Shown here: positions 9,555 through 17,775 of the stretch, piece by piece
Numbering within the stretch: position 1 is the first letter of the stretch
Layout: each line of letters begins with the position of its first letter
Assembly: GCA_963666875.2 (NCBI GenBank)
Contig: CAXXPU010000018.1
Location: 1-64,000, forward strand
Direction of reading: 5' to 3'
Length of the DNA: 64,000 bases
Source of the DNA: G963662655 sp963666875
GTDB lineage: Bacteria; Cloacimonadota; Cloacimonadia; Cloacimonadales; JAIOQZ01
Notes under the pieces: model-generated
The model's database searches: none
Told to the model about the DNA's origin: nothing
What the model saw: the letters and a program-made list of their open reading frames with translations, nothing else
Program-made: the position numbers and the translations under genes

Positions 9555-11525
9555 CTATATCTCCGAACTGATACTATGACTCGCGATGATGTGAATCATA
9601 TTCTCGATCTGCATGTCGGTCAGGTTCTTCTGTTGCGCGGCTCCGGACGGGCATCCGCTGATGCAGGCTCCGCAGCCCTCGCACAGAATCTCGTTCACAA
9701 CCACCACGCCTAGACGCGGATCTTTCTCACGCGCGCCATACGGACACAGTCCGATGCAGATTCCGCAACCGGAGCAGTGGTCTTGATCGACCGTCGCCAC
9801 GATCGGCGAATGCTGAATCTCATCATGCGACAGCAGCGCCAGCACCTTCGCGGCGGTTCCGGACGCCTGCGAGACCGAATCGGGAATATCCTTCGGACCC
9901 TGACACGAACCCGCCAGGAAGAATCCCGCCTGGAGGCTCTCCACCGGCCTGAGCTTCGGATGCGCCTCGGTGAAGAATCCCGCGCTGTCCGAGCTGATCT
10001 TGAGTTCGTGAATCAGCTTGTCGGTGCCGTAGCTGGGCACCACGCCCATCGCAAGCACCACCAGATCGGCGTCCACCTCGATGCGCTTGCTGGACAGCGT
10101 GTCGATCCCGAAGACGCGAAGCTGATCGCCGTGCGGGTAGATGCGAGCCACCTTGCCGCGCACATAGACCACCTCCTCCTCGGAAACCGCCTGCTGCACG
10201 AACTCCTCGTACCGCTTTCCGCCGGCCCGGATATCGATGTAGAACACGTACGGCTGACCGTCGTGAACCTTGTGTTTGTATAGCTTGGCATGCTTGAGCG
10301 TGTACATGCAGCAGAATTTCGAGCAGTACGGCAGGTGCCTTTCCGGATCGCGCGAACCAGTGCACTGAATAAAGACGATCTCCTTGGGAACCTTGCCGTC
10401 GGACGGTCTTCGCACCTCGCCGTGCGTCGGCCCGGTAGCCGACAGAATGCGCTCGAACTGAAGACTCGTGATCACGTCCGGGTACTTGCCGTAGCCGTAC
10501 TCCGCGATTTTCTCGATCGGATAGAGGTCGTAGCCGGTCGCCAGCACCACCGCGCCGACTTTCTCCTTGAAAATCGTCGGCTTGGCGTCGTAGCTGATAG
10601 CCTTGGCATCGCAGCGTTCACGGCACTTTCCGCACGCGATGGGTTCCAGACCGAGGCAACTATCCTCGTCCAGCGTGAACGTCGCCGGAATCGCTTGCGG
10701 GAACGGCATATAGATAGCCTTGCGCCAGGCGAGTCCCTCCTCGTGCTCCGCGGGAACCAGCACCGGACAGGCGTCCGCGCAGTCGCCGCACATATTGCAG
10801 ACATCGGGATTCACGTAGAGCGCCTTCTGCCTGACCTTCACATCGAAGTTACCGATAAAGCCCTCGATCGATTCGATCTCGCTGTTGACGTAAAGCTTGA
10901 TGTTCTTGTGCTTCGCCAGCGCCACCATCTTCGGAGAAAGGATGCACTGCGAGCAGTCGAGCGTCGGAAAGGTTTCCGACAACTGGATCATGTGACCGCC
11001 GATGGAGGGCTTTTTCTCCACCAGGATCACCTCGTAACCGCCTTCCGCGATGTCGAGCGCCGTCTGGATTCCCGCGATACCGCCACCGATCACCATAGCC
11101 TTCTTGGTCAGCGGCGCGGTTGATGGTATCAGCGATTCGTTGAGTTTGAGCTTCTCGATGGCGGTCTTGATCACCAGGTTCGCCTTGCGCGTGGCCATCA
11201 CGCGGTCGGTGTGAACCCAACTGCACTGCTCGCGGATGTTGGCGATCTCGAGCTGGTACTTGTTCAGTCCCGATTCTTCGAGCACGTTCTGGAAGGTCGA
11301 TTCGTGCAGTACGGGCGAACACGCAGCCACAACGATCCCCTCCAGGAATTTGTCCTGAATCGCCTGCTTGATGCGGTTCTGACCGGGATCGGAGCAGAGG
11401 AACATGTAGTTTTCGACGTGCTCGACGCCGGGGTAGTTGGCGATCTGACGGGTGAGTTTCTCGACATCGACAATCTCGCCGATGTTCACGCCGCAATGGC
11501 AGATGAATACGCCGATCTTCTTCAT
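9555..11525 (-). CDS. hdrA: Heterodisulfide reductase subunit A (FAD, multiple Fe-S)
   Basis: 656-residue bifurcating flavoprotein. The N-terminal module has CHCGVN, CSDPGQ and CSPVLHE. The FAD motif GGGIAGIQTALDIA is near residue 150, followed by GGHMIQLSETFPTLDCSQC. Mid-protein ferredoxin-like motifs are CNMCGDCADACPV and CGKCRERCDAKAI. Two classical 4Fe-4S motifs close the protein, CSGCGICIGLCPYGA and CEGCGACISGCPSGA. All parts of a full methanogen-type HdrA are present. It accepts electron pairs from MvhD and is expected to split them between ferredoxin and HdrBC. The start overlaps the hdrB stop (ATGA). Confidence 0.94.
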   Translation of the reverse strand: MKKIGVFICHCGVNIGEIVDVEKLTRQIANYPGVEHVENYMFLCSDPGQNRIKQAIQDKFLEGIVVAACSPVLHESTFQNVLEESGLNKYQLEIANIREQCSWVHTDRVMATRKANLVIKTAIEKLKLNESLIPSTAPLTKKAMVIGGGIAGIQTALDIAEGGYEVILVEKKPSIGGHMIQLSETFPTLDCSQCILSPKMVALAKHKNIKLYVNSEIESIEGFIGNFDVKVRQKALYVNPDVCNMCGDCADACPVLVPAEHEEGLAWRKAIYMPFPQAIPATFTLDEDSCLGLEPIACGKCRERCDAKAISYDAKPTIFKEKVGAVVLATGYDLYPIEKIAEYGYGKYPDVITSLQFERILSATGPTHGEVRRPSDGKVPKEIVFIQCTGSRDPERHLPYCSKFCCMYTLKHAKLYKHKVHDGQPYVFYIDIRAGGKRYEEFVQQAVSEEEVVYVRGKVARIYPHGDQLRVFGIDTLSSKRIEVDADLVVLAMGVVPSYGTDKLIHELKISSDSAGFFTEAHPKLRPVESLQAGFFLAGSCQGPKDIPDSVSQASGTAAKVLALLSHDEIQHSPIVATVDQDHCSGCGICIGLCPYGAREKDPRLGVVVVNEILCEGCGACISGCPSGAAQQKNLTDMQIENMIHIIASHSISSEI

Positions 11526-12415
11526 GATCTCACCTCCGGAAGCAGTCCCTTTTCACGCAGGAGCGGTCTCGGATCGATCTCGTGCAGCCTTACCCAGTCC
11601 TCGTCCCAGCCGCCGCCCAACGCGATGGACATCAGCTCGGTGAAGTAGAAAACGGGCATGGTTCTGAACGTATGGAAGGTCTCCTGCGCCAGCTTCTGAC
11701 GCTGGTCGAGATTGAACGCACATAATGGACAGCTTGTTACGATCGTCTCGCAGCCGGTTTCCCACGCGGAATTGATCAATTCGTAGGTGCGCTTGGCGGT
11801 GACGTCCTTACGCGTGATGGTCTGGTACGCGCCGCAGCATTCGAGTCGGTAGGGGAACGCGCGGCTGTCGGCTCCAAGCGCGGTGAATAGGTCTTCGATG
11901 ATGCTCGGATCCTCGAAGTCGTCGATCGCATAGGCTTCCGGCCTGACCAGCAGGCAGCCGTAGTAGGCGCCGACCTTCAGTCCCGTCAGCGCGTTGACGA
12001 CCTTTTCCGCCACCTTCTCGAAAGTGATGCGATCGCGCAGGATGGGCAGCAGGTGCGTCACCTTGACTCTTCCCGAGTACTCGATCGGTTCTTTATACAT
12101 AAACTGGTTGACCTTGCGCAGGTTCTCTTTGTCCTTGTCGATGAAGTCTTTCGCGCGTCGTATTGTATTGTAACACATGCTGCAAAGCACGGCGAGTTCA
12201 TCTATTCCCTGAGATTCAGCGCGCAAAAGGTTTCGTATGGAAGCCAGTTGGAGCATTAAATCGTCCGTCGTCTGTGAATAGACCGTGCCGCAGCATACCC
12301 AGTCCTTCATCTCGGTCATGGGCATGCCCAGTTTCTCCATCGCGCGGATGGCGGACTGCTCGAAGTGGCTCGCGTGGTTTTTCAGTGTACAGCCTGGATA
12401 GTATGCAAGATTCAT
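11522..12415 (-). CDS. hdrB: Heterodisulfide reductase subunit B (CCG domains)
   Basis: 297 residues from the ATG at 12415 (MNLAYYPGC), with a GGAG-like site in AGAAGGAG; the frame is open upstream but that part is the shadow of hdrC. Two cysteine-rich CCG domains bind the non-cubane [4Fe-4S] clusters that cleave disulfides in methanogens: YYPGC / CCG / CSMCYN and GCLLV / ECCGAYQ / CPLCAFN. One deviation from methanogen proteins is visible: the first domain has CCGT rather than a longer CCG block. It pairs with HdrC, encoded 11 nt upstream. Confidence 0.92.
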   Translation of the reverse strand: MNLAYYPGCTLKNHASHFEQSAIRAMEKLGMPMTEMKDWVCCGTVYSQTTDDLMLQLASIRNLLRAESQGIDELAVLCSMCYNTIRRAKDFIDKDKENLRKVNQFMYKEPIEYSGRVKVTHLLPILRDRITFEKVAEKVVNALTGLKVGAYYGCLLVRPEAYAIDDFEDPSIIEDLFTALGADSRAFPYRLECCGAYQTITRKDVTAKRTYELINSAWETGCETIVTSCPLCAFNLDQRQKLAQETFHTFRTMPVFYFTELMSIALGGGWDEDWVRLHEIDPRPLLREKGLLPEVRS

Positions 12416-12426
12416 AGGGTCTCCTT

Positions 12427-12834
12427 CTATCCGGATAATTTGCGGAACACACTCACCAGAACGATCGGCGGTACGTCCCTTAAATCTTCTTCGCTGACGG
12501 ATGTCGGCTCGACGACGCCGATGCGCTGACGAAGATTGATGGTTCGGGCGGCTTCCATGACGCGCGAGACGTCGATCCCTTTCGGGCATCGGCTCGAGCA
12601 CTGGAGGCAGGTCGAGCATATCCAGATCGTCTCGGACGCCAGGATTTCGTCGATCGCGCCCAGTTGCGCCAGACGCAGGACCTGATTCGGCTTGATGTCC
12701 ATGTACTCGACCACCGCGCAACCGGATGAGCAGTTGCCGCACTGGTAGCAATCGAACACGTTCTGACCGCTCAGTTCCTGTAACTTCTGCAAGAGCGGAT
12801 TGTGCATCTTCTTTCGGGATATCACATATCGCAT
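12427..12834 (-). CDS. hdrC: Heterodisulfide reductase subunit C (two 4Fe-4S clusters)
   Basis: 135 residues with two ferredoxin motifs, CYQCGNCSSGC (about 29-39) and CSTCLQCSSRCPKGID (about 73-88). It conducts electrons from HdrA to the catalytic HdrB. No membrane helix, so this is the soluble HdrABC type rather than HdrDE. The ATG follows the korC stop by one base, so the 2-oxoacid oxidoreductase and heterodisulfide reductase genes are read as one unit. Confidence 0.92.
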   Translation of the reverse strand: MRYVISRKKMHNPLLQKLQELSGQNVFDCYQCGNCSSGCAVVEYMDIKPNQVLRLAQLGAIDEILASETIWICSTCLQCSSRCPKGIDVSRVMEAARTINLRQRIGVVEPTSVSEEDLRDVPPIVLVSVFRKLSG

Positions 12835-12835
12835 G

Positions 12836-13372
12836 TTACTCCCCTTTATACTGATAGCCCGTATCGAGGGCCTTCATGTTCAGTTCGAGAAATTTCTTGG
12901 GCACCGATTTCGCCACCGCCTTCTTCATCGCGTCGAACGAACAGACGTTCGCCTGCGCAACGGCGAAACCGAGCATCACGATGTTGGCGACGATTTTCTT
13001 TCCCAGCTCTTCCGCGATACGCGTCGCCGGAATCGCTTTGGCGTTAACGCGCGCGTGGTCCTTAAGCTCGGTTACCAGATCCGTGTCGTAGAGTAGCGTC
13101 CCGCCATCCTTTAGATGCGGATAAAAGGTGTCGTAGCCTTCCTGCGATAGCGCCAGCAGCACGTCGGATGTATCCACGAGCGGGTAATCGACCTCGTTAT
13201 CCGAGATCACCACCTGCGAGCTGCACGCGCCGCCACGGGCTTCGGGGCCGTACGCCTGCGTCATGGAGGCGTTCTTCCTGTCGTGGATCGACGCGGCCTC
13301 ACCCAGTATGTAGGACGAAAGGATGATGCCCTGTCCGCCGAAACCGCTTATCTTCACACGTAGGTTTTTCAC
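12836..13372 (-). CDS. korC: 2-oxoacid:ferredoxin oxidoreductase gamma subunit (KorC)
   Basis: 178 residues of the gamma domain (POR/KOR family). The N-terminal KISGFGGQGIILSSYIL and SYGPEARGG-like AYGPEARGGACSSQV are diagnostic. I chose the GTG at 13372 because GGAGG lies just upstream and because it overlaps the korB stop as GTGA; a TTG at 13384 is possible but poorer. The subunit binds the substrate CoA ester complex together with alpha and beta. No Fe-S cluster here. Confidence 0.9.
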   Translation of the reverse strand: MKNLRVKISGFGGQGIILSSYILGEAASIHDRKNASMTQAYGPEARGGACSSQVVISDNEVDYPLVDTSDVLLALSQEGYDTFYPHLKDGGTLLYDTDLVTELKDHARVNAKAIPATRIAEELGKKIVANIVMLGFAVAQANVCSFDAMKKAVAKSVPKKFLELNMKALDTGYQYKGE

Positions 13373-14238
13373 AGGTTCCTCCAATAGACGTTCTCGCGTT
13401 CCACCTCATCGCGAATACCGGTCTGGACATTCTCCCAGAAGGTCGGTTTATCGATGTTCACGAAGTTGCCGCAGACGATCTCGCCGCTCATGTCAATCGG
13501 GATATTCGTCGGGTCGGCGTCGTGGTCGATCACGGAACGCTCCTTGAATTCCTTCAGCAGGTCGAGTCCTGTCCCTCCCTTGTTCTTGCGTGCAAACACG
13601 GTCGGGCATGGCGAAATGATCTCGATGAAACAGAAGCCTTTCTTCTTCGCGGCGGTAGCAATGGAATCGGAGAGCCTTCGCACATGCAGCGCGGTCCATC
13701 TGGCAACGTACGAGGCACCCGCCGCGGCCGCGAGACCACAGAGGTTGAACGGATGTTCGTAGTTTCCGTAGGGCGCGGTGGAGCTGTGCGCCATCAGCGG
13801 CGTGGTGGGAGCCGTCTGTCCGCCCGTCATGCCGTAGATGAAGTTGTTCACGCAGATCACGTTGATATCCACGTTACGCCTTGCTGCGTGGATCATGTGA
13901 TTGCCGCCGATCGCGAAGAGATCGCCGTCGCCGGAGAAGACGAACACGCTCAAATCGCGGTTGGCGAGTTTCAGCCCGGTGGCGAACGGAATCGCTCTGC
14001 CGTGCGTGGTGTGATAGGAATCGAGGTTGATATAGCCGGCAACGCGCCCGGTGCATCCGATGCCGGATACCACCGCGACCTTGTCGAAATCTACCTCCGC
14101 CTTCTTCAGTCCATCGACGAATGCCGTCACGTCCGATCCCAATCCGCAGGAGGAACACCAGATATGCGGCATTCGGTCCATACGGAGCAGGTTTTCCATC
14201 GGGTGTCGGCGTTCGGTTGTATTTGTCGTGTTATTCAT
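13369..14238 (-). CDS. korB: 2-oxoacid:ferredoxin oxidoreductase beta subunit (KorB)
   Basis: 289 residues. This subunit binds thiamine diphosphate (GDGDLFAIGGNHMIHA, residues about 90-105) and the proximal cluster (HIWCSSCGLG). It carries out oxidative decarboxylation of a 2-oxoacid to its acyl-CoA with reduction of ferredoxin, or the reverse carboxylation. The stand-alone beta with a separate alpha and gamma and the cluster ligand pattern suit 2-oxoglutarate rather than pyruvate oxidoreductase, but the substrate cannot be fixed from sequence. Start at 14238 with GAGGTGG upstream; overlaps korA by 8 nt. Confidence 0.9.
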   Translation of the reverse strand: MNNTTNTTERRHPMENLLRMDRMPHIWCSSCGLGSDVTAFVDGLKKAEVDFDKVAVVSGIGCTGRVAGYINLDSYHTTHGRAIPFATGLKLANRDLSVFVFSGDGDLFAIGGNHMIHAARRNVDINVICVNNFIYGMTGGQTAPTTPLMAHSSTAPYGNYEHPFNLCGLAAAAGASYVARWTALHVRRLSDSIATAAKKKGFCFIEIISPCPTVFARKNKGGTGLDLLKEFKERSVIDHDADPTNIPIDMSGEIVCGNFVNIDKPTFWENVQTGIRDEVERENVYWRNL

Positions 14239-15394
14239 AAGCCACCTCTTCTATGGCTTTGCAAACCACGTTGAAATCGTGAATTCCGCCGCCCGGGTGC
14301 GGTATGGATTTGACGGACGCCCACTTGATCGCGCAGCGTTCCACCTCCAGCACCATCTGGCCCATGTTCAGCTCCGGAACGACGAATCCCTTCACCTTCT
14401 GCGCCAGTTCGCGAATTCTCTTCTCCGGGAACGGCCAGGCGGTGATCAGTCGCAATAGACCGACCTTGATACCCTTTTTCTTCGCCTTCTCGATGGCGGG
14501 CACCACGGTTCGCGCCGTGATTCCGTAGGCGACCACGATCACGTCGGCGTCCTCGGTGTCGCGCTCCTCCAGCAGGATGATATCGTCCGCCTGATCCTTG
14601 ATCTTGTTGATCAGCCTGGGGACGAGTTCGAGCTGGCATTCTTCGGTCATCACCGGATAGCCGCGCTCGTCGTGGGTCAGCCCGGTGGTGTGATAGCGAT
14701 AGCCGTCGCCTGCCTTGGCGAAGTCCGGCACCATGTTCTCGCCCACCTCGTAGGGGTTGTACTCACCCGGTTTTTTCGTGGTGTATCTGCGGTCGAAGAT
14801 GTCTATCTCATCGACGTGCGGGACGATCACCTTCTCGGTCATGTGGCCCACGATGGCGTCGGTGAGGATGAAGACCGGCAGCCTGTACTTCTCGGCGTAG
14901 TTGAAGGCGACGATAGTGAGGTCGAACATCTCCTGCGGCGATTTCGGGCAGAGCGCGATGGTCATGTAGTCGCCGTGCGATCCCCAGCGCGCCTGCATCA
15001 TGTCGGATTGTCCCCAGAGGGTGGGAAGTCCGGTGCTGGGCCCGCCGCGCTGAACGTTGACGATCACGCACGGAACCTCCATCATGATGCCGAGGCCGAT
15101 GTTCTCAAGTTTGAGCGAAATGCCCGGGCCGGAGGTCGCAGTCATCGATTTGACGCCCGACCACGATGCGCCGAGGATGCTTGCCATGGAGGCGATTTCG
15201 TCCTCGAACTGCACGAACACGCCGTCCAGAAGCGGAAGCCGGTACGCCATGCGCTCGGCGATCTCAGAAGCGGGTGTGATCGGATAGCCGCCGAAAAACC
15301 TGCATCCCGCCGATACAGCTCCTTCGGCGCATGCGATGTCCCCCTGCATGAAGAATTCGCCGTGTAATTTGCTTTTCTTAAACATGTTTGCCAT
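14231..15394 (-). CDS. korA: 2-oxoacid:ferredoxin oxidoreductase alpha subunit (KorA)
   Basis: 387 residues. The N-terminal pyrimidine-binding domain shows FFGGYPITPASEIAE and the Glu of FEDEIAS, TSGPGISLK and QRGGPSTGLPT; a transketolase C-like domain II follows. This is the form of 2-oxoglutarate synthase alpha, shorter than pyruvate oxidoreductase. It is encoded between the ferredoxin korD (overlap 17 nt) and korB. In anaerobes the enzyme either makes succinyl-CoA or runs in reverse in the reductive TCA cycle; the operon context with Hdr-Mvh is what makes the reverse direction plausible. Confidence 0.9.
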   Translation of the reverse strand: MANMFKKSKLHGEFFMQGDIACAEGAVSAGCRFFGGYPITPASEIAERMAYRLPLLDGVFVQFEDEIASMASILGASWSGVKSMTATSGPGISLKLENIGLGIMMEVPCVIVNVQRGGPSTGLPTLWGQSDMMQARWGSHGDYMTIALCPKSPQEMFDLTIVAFNYAEKYRLPVFILTDAIVGHMTEKVIVPHVDEIDIFDRRYTTKKPGEYNPYEVGENMVPDFAKAGDGYRYHTTGLTHDERGYPVMTEECQLELVPRLINKIKDQADDIILLEERDTEDADVIVVAYGITARTVVPAIEKAKKKGIKVGLLRLITAWPFPEKRIRELAQKVKGFVVPELNMGQMVLEVERCAIKWASVKSIPHPGGGIHDFNVVCKAIEEVAYE

Positions 15395-15653
15395 CCCCTT
15401 CCGCTTGCACGATAAAGATCGCGAAGTCCGGGCAGATCATCTCGCACAACCCGCAATAGGTGCACTGATCCGGACGTTTGGTGATGGGAGGATGATAGCC
15501 TTTTTGATTGAATGCTTCCGAAAACTCGAGTACGTTCCTCGGGCAGTATTCAATGCAGAAACCGCAACCTTTGCATCGCTCCGAGAGGATAACGACCTCT
15601 CCGGCGACCATCTGAGGCTTCGGCTGTCCAAAAGGAGTTTCCCAATACTTCAT
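15378..15653 (-). CDS. korD: Ferredoxin subunit of the 2-oxoacid oxidoreductase (KorD)
   Basis: 91 residues with two 4Fe-4S motifs, CKGCGFCIEYCPRNV and CTYCGLCEMICPDFA. This is the delta subunit that carries electrons between the thiamine enzyme and free ferredoxin. It is the first gene of the korDABC-hdrCBA-mvhDGA run. A good Shine-Dalgarno (AGGAG) precedes the ATG at 15653. Confidence 0.9.
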   Translation of the reverse strand: MKYWETPFGQPKPQMVAGEVVILSERCKGCGFCIEYCPRNVLEFSEAFNQKGYHPPITKRPDQCTYCGLCEMICPDFAIFIVQAEGDGKHV

Positions 15654-15979
15654 GAAATGCTCCTGACTGGTAAATACGTGTTACGTGAAGGTCGATGTGT
15701 TTGTGAATTGGATAGATAGTCTGTTGAACGTACATGTCTGACAAAAGACAACCCTCTATTTTAATTATCGGTCAATTCAATTTCATGACGTATCGGGTCT
15801 GAGGATGGTCACCCGAATTCTTGAGGCTTATAGTAGGGTAATTCGATGAAACTTGTCAAATTTTTTCTGCGATAATGATTCTGATTCAGGTTCAATAATG
15901 TGCTTATCTTGCATCGCCCGTGTCGGATAGGTTTTACGTAAAAATATGAAATCTGTTCAGCCATTCTCGGACAACACGC
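15654..15979. other. Intergenic region upstream of the kor-hdr-mvh cluster
   Basis: About 325 bp, AT-rich around 15740-15780 and 15850-15900. It must hold the promoter of the ten-gene cluster. I cannot point to a pair of promoter boxes or an operator with confidence. The 3' part lies downstream of the ABC permease gene and shows no clear terminator. No coding ORF is supported. Confidence 0.5.
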
Positions 15980-16675
15980 TTACCACTCTACTTTTCGTAC
16001 GATCATCTCCAGCACGCGATCCACAAGCACTCCGATCAGACCAATCATCATCACGCAACGAATCATCTGCGGATACGCCAGAATGAATCGATAGTCCAAT
16101 AGTCGAAACCCGATACCATCCTGCACACCAAGCATTTCCGCCGCAATGACCGCCGTCCACCCCACGCCCCACAGAATGCGATAGAGGTTCAAAAGACTCG
16201 ATCGCAGAACGGGCAATTCCACGAACCAGAGAATCTTCAGCCTGTTCGCTCCGCAGATCATCGCCTCGTCCAGATACTCGTCCGGAACCGTTTGAAACAT
16301 CTCATACGCCATCAGGATACCCGTGAAGACCAGCGCGGTGATCATGACCGAATACAGCGGCGGCTCGCCGATCCCGAACCAGAGTATTGCAAAAGGTAGC
16401 CAGACATACGGCGAAATATGCCGAATGAAATTGATCGACGGCATCAATAGTCGGTGGATCGTCCGCGAAGCGTGCATCAGCTTGCCGATGACCACGCTCA
16501 GCATCCACGAGATGCTTACACTGATCGTTACGCGCGCGAACGTAGTCAGGATGTCGCGGACTGTCCGGTGCCAGTCCATCCTGACCGTGAAGATATCCAG
16601 CGGCGAGATGCCGACACTGACGGCAAGCAATATCAGCAACCCGACCAGCAGCAGGTAACCCCACACAAAACGCAT
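15980..16675 (-). CDS. ABC transporter permease, SsuC/TauC family
   Basis: 231 residues from the ATG at 16675, with six hydrophobic segments. The cytoplasmic EAA loop that contacts the ATPase is seen as YLDEAMICGANRLKILWFVELP (about 148-169). The family imports nitrate, sulfonates, taurine or pyrimidine precursors. The start overlaps the stop of the binding-protein gene by one base (TAATG). No ATPase gene lies next to it, so the ATPase must come from elsewhere, or the system is incomplete. Substrate not deducible. Confidence 0.83.
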   Translation of the reverse strand: MRFVWGYLLLVGLLILLAVSVGISPLDIFTVRMDWHRTVRDILTTFARVTISVSISWMLSVVIGKLMHASRTIHRLLMPSINFIRHISPYVWLPFAILWFGIGEPPLYSVMITALVFTGILMAYEMFQTVPDEYLDEAMICGANRLKILWFVELPVLRSSLLNLYRILWGVGWTAVIAAEMLGVQDGIGFRLLDYRFILAYPQMIRCVMMIGLIGVLVDRVLEMIVRKVEW

Positions 16676-17580
16676 TAGATCCCATCCGGACCGGAATAGA
16701 CATTGTCGGGATCGACCGTACGTTCGATGTATCCGCACCGAATCATCATCTCCGCCGCCATCGCCTCGACCTTCTTCCCGCCATCCTCCAGGTCAAGTTC
16801 GTAGCAGGTGTGATCGATGGACTGCTGAAGCAGTGGGATATCAACATCGAAGTGTTTCGCGGCGAACGCGGACAGGTTCGCGGAATCCTCATGCATTCGT
16901 CGAACGCTTTGCTGGATTCCATCCTTCAGATTGCGCAGTGACTGGCGCTTCTGACTCAATGCCAGTTCGTGAATCACCAGGTCGCAGCAGGGGTGCTTCG
17001 GGAAGTAATCGCTGAACCACGCGACGATGTGGAAATCATTGCCCATCTTGAAGATCGGCGGTACGTAAAAGCTCAGCGCATCGACCTCTCCCGCCTGCAA
17101 CGCAGCCGCCATCTCGATCGGCGACCGGAACGGCACGTACGACCATTCGAGTTGCTCTTTGTCCGACAATATCCGCGCGAAGATATCCAGCGTGGACGCG
17201 CGCAGGACGCCGATCTTCGCGCCCTTCAGAGACGCCAGATCGCGATTTTCAATCCTCGTCACGACACCGTCGCTCTCGCGCTCCAGAAACGACATCACCT
17301 TGACCGGCAAGCCTCTGGAGACATCCGTCCAGGCGTAGGTGAAAGGCATGATCGCCGCATCGAGCTTTCCCGCGACCAGCGCTTCGTTTGTCTCCCAGCC
17401 GGAACTGAAATAGTGTATTTCCACCTGCGTCGAATCGATGATGCCGTGATCCAGTCCGTACAACACCGGCAGATGATTCAACGACGGTCTGATCAGACCG
17501 AGCCGGATTTTCTCCGTGTCCTTCGTGCAGGACGCCAGCAGAATGATCGCCAGCAGACCCAACATTGCTTTTCTAAACAT
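16675..17580 (-). CDS. ABC transporter substrate-binding lipoprotein, SsuA/NMT1 family
   Basis: 301 residues from the ATG at 17580, which has a strong GGAGG site; upstream in-frame codons run into a terminator hairpin and are not used. The signal peptide ends in the lipobox LLASC, so the protein is a lipoprotein. The mature part has the family features IRLGLIRPSLNHLP, GLDHGII, FSSGWETNEALVAGKLDAAIMPF and GVLRASTLDIFARIL. It feeds the permease encoded downstream. Promoter-like boxes lie upstream, with an attenuator-like hairpin between them and the gene. Confidence 0.83.
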   Translation of the reverse strand: MFRKAMLGLLAIILLASCTKDTEKIRLGLIRPSLNHLPVLYGLDHGIIDSTQVEIHYFSSGWETNEALVAGKLDAAIMPFTYAWTDVSRGLPVKVMSFLERESDGVVTRIENRDLASLKGAKIGVLRASTLDIFARILSDKEQLEWSYVPFRSPIEMAAALQAGEVDALSFYVPPIFKMGNDFHIVAWFSDYFPKHPCCDLVIHELALSQKRQSLRNLKDGIQQSVRRMHEDSANLSAFAAKHFDVDIPLLQQSIDHTCYELDLEDGGKKVEAMAAEMMIRCGYIERTVDPDNVYSGPDGI

Positions 17581-17593
17581 CTTTCCTCCAAAG

Positions 17594-17629
17594 AAAAAAC
17601 CCCGACCGCACTCTCGCGCAGCCAGGGTT
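17594..17629 (-). terminator. Intrinsic terminator or attenuator just upstream of the binding-protein gene
   Basis: A 14-bp stem (AACCCTGGCTGCGC / GTGCGGTCGGGGTT, with G-U pairs) with a GAGA loop, followed at once by six T on the minus strand. It ends only about 8 nt before the Shine-Dalgarno of the binding-protein gene. It could end the PEGA-gene transcript, 150 nt upstream. But a promoter-like pair (TTGACG at 17700-17695, AAGATA at 17677-17672, 17-bp spacing) lies between, so the hairpin would sit in that gene's own leader and act as an attenuator. Confidence 0.7.
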
Positions 17630-17671
17630 GGTTCAAAATCCATGAACACGTGTTTCTTAGCTGTTTTGATC

Positions 17672-17700
17672 TATCTTCTTGCCCTCGCATCTATCGTCAA
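17672..17700 (-). promoter_or_regulatory. Candidate promoter for the ABC binding-protein gene
   Basis: TTGACG and AAGATA separated by 17 bp on the minus strand, giving an expected leader of about 85 nt that contains the terminator-like hairpin. The -10 box is a weak match. The same TTGACG with 17-bp spacing is seen upstream of the barrel gene at 49732. Confidence 0.35.
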
Positions 17701-17775
17701 GAGAAAAGCTCGTTTCGACTACGCAGCCGTCCACAACCATTGAGAAATCAATGCCTTTATTCTTCGGATTCGGTA

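Noticed and set aside
5901..15653. Methanogenic archaeal origin of the window because of Hdr/Mvh genes
   Set aside because: 16S, 23S, PBP1A, lipoproteins and Shine-Dalgarno use are bacterial; only the energy cluster is methanogen-like.
17594..17700. Thiamine (TPP) riboswitch before an NMT1-like binding protein
   Set aside because: The conserved TPP core words (CUGAGA and ACCUGAUCUGG type) are not found in the 200 bp leader.
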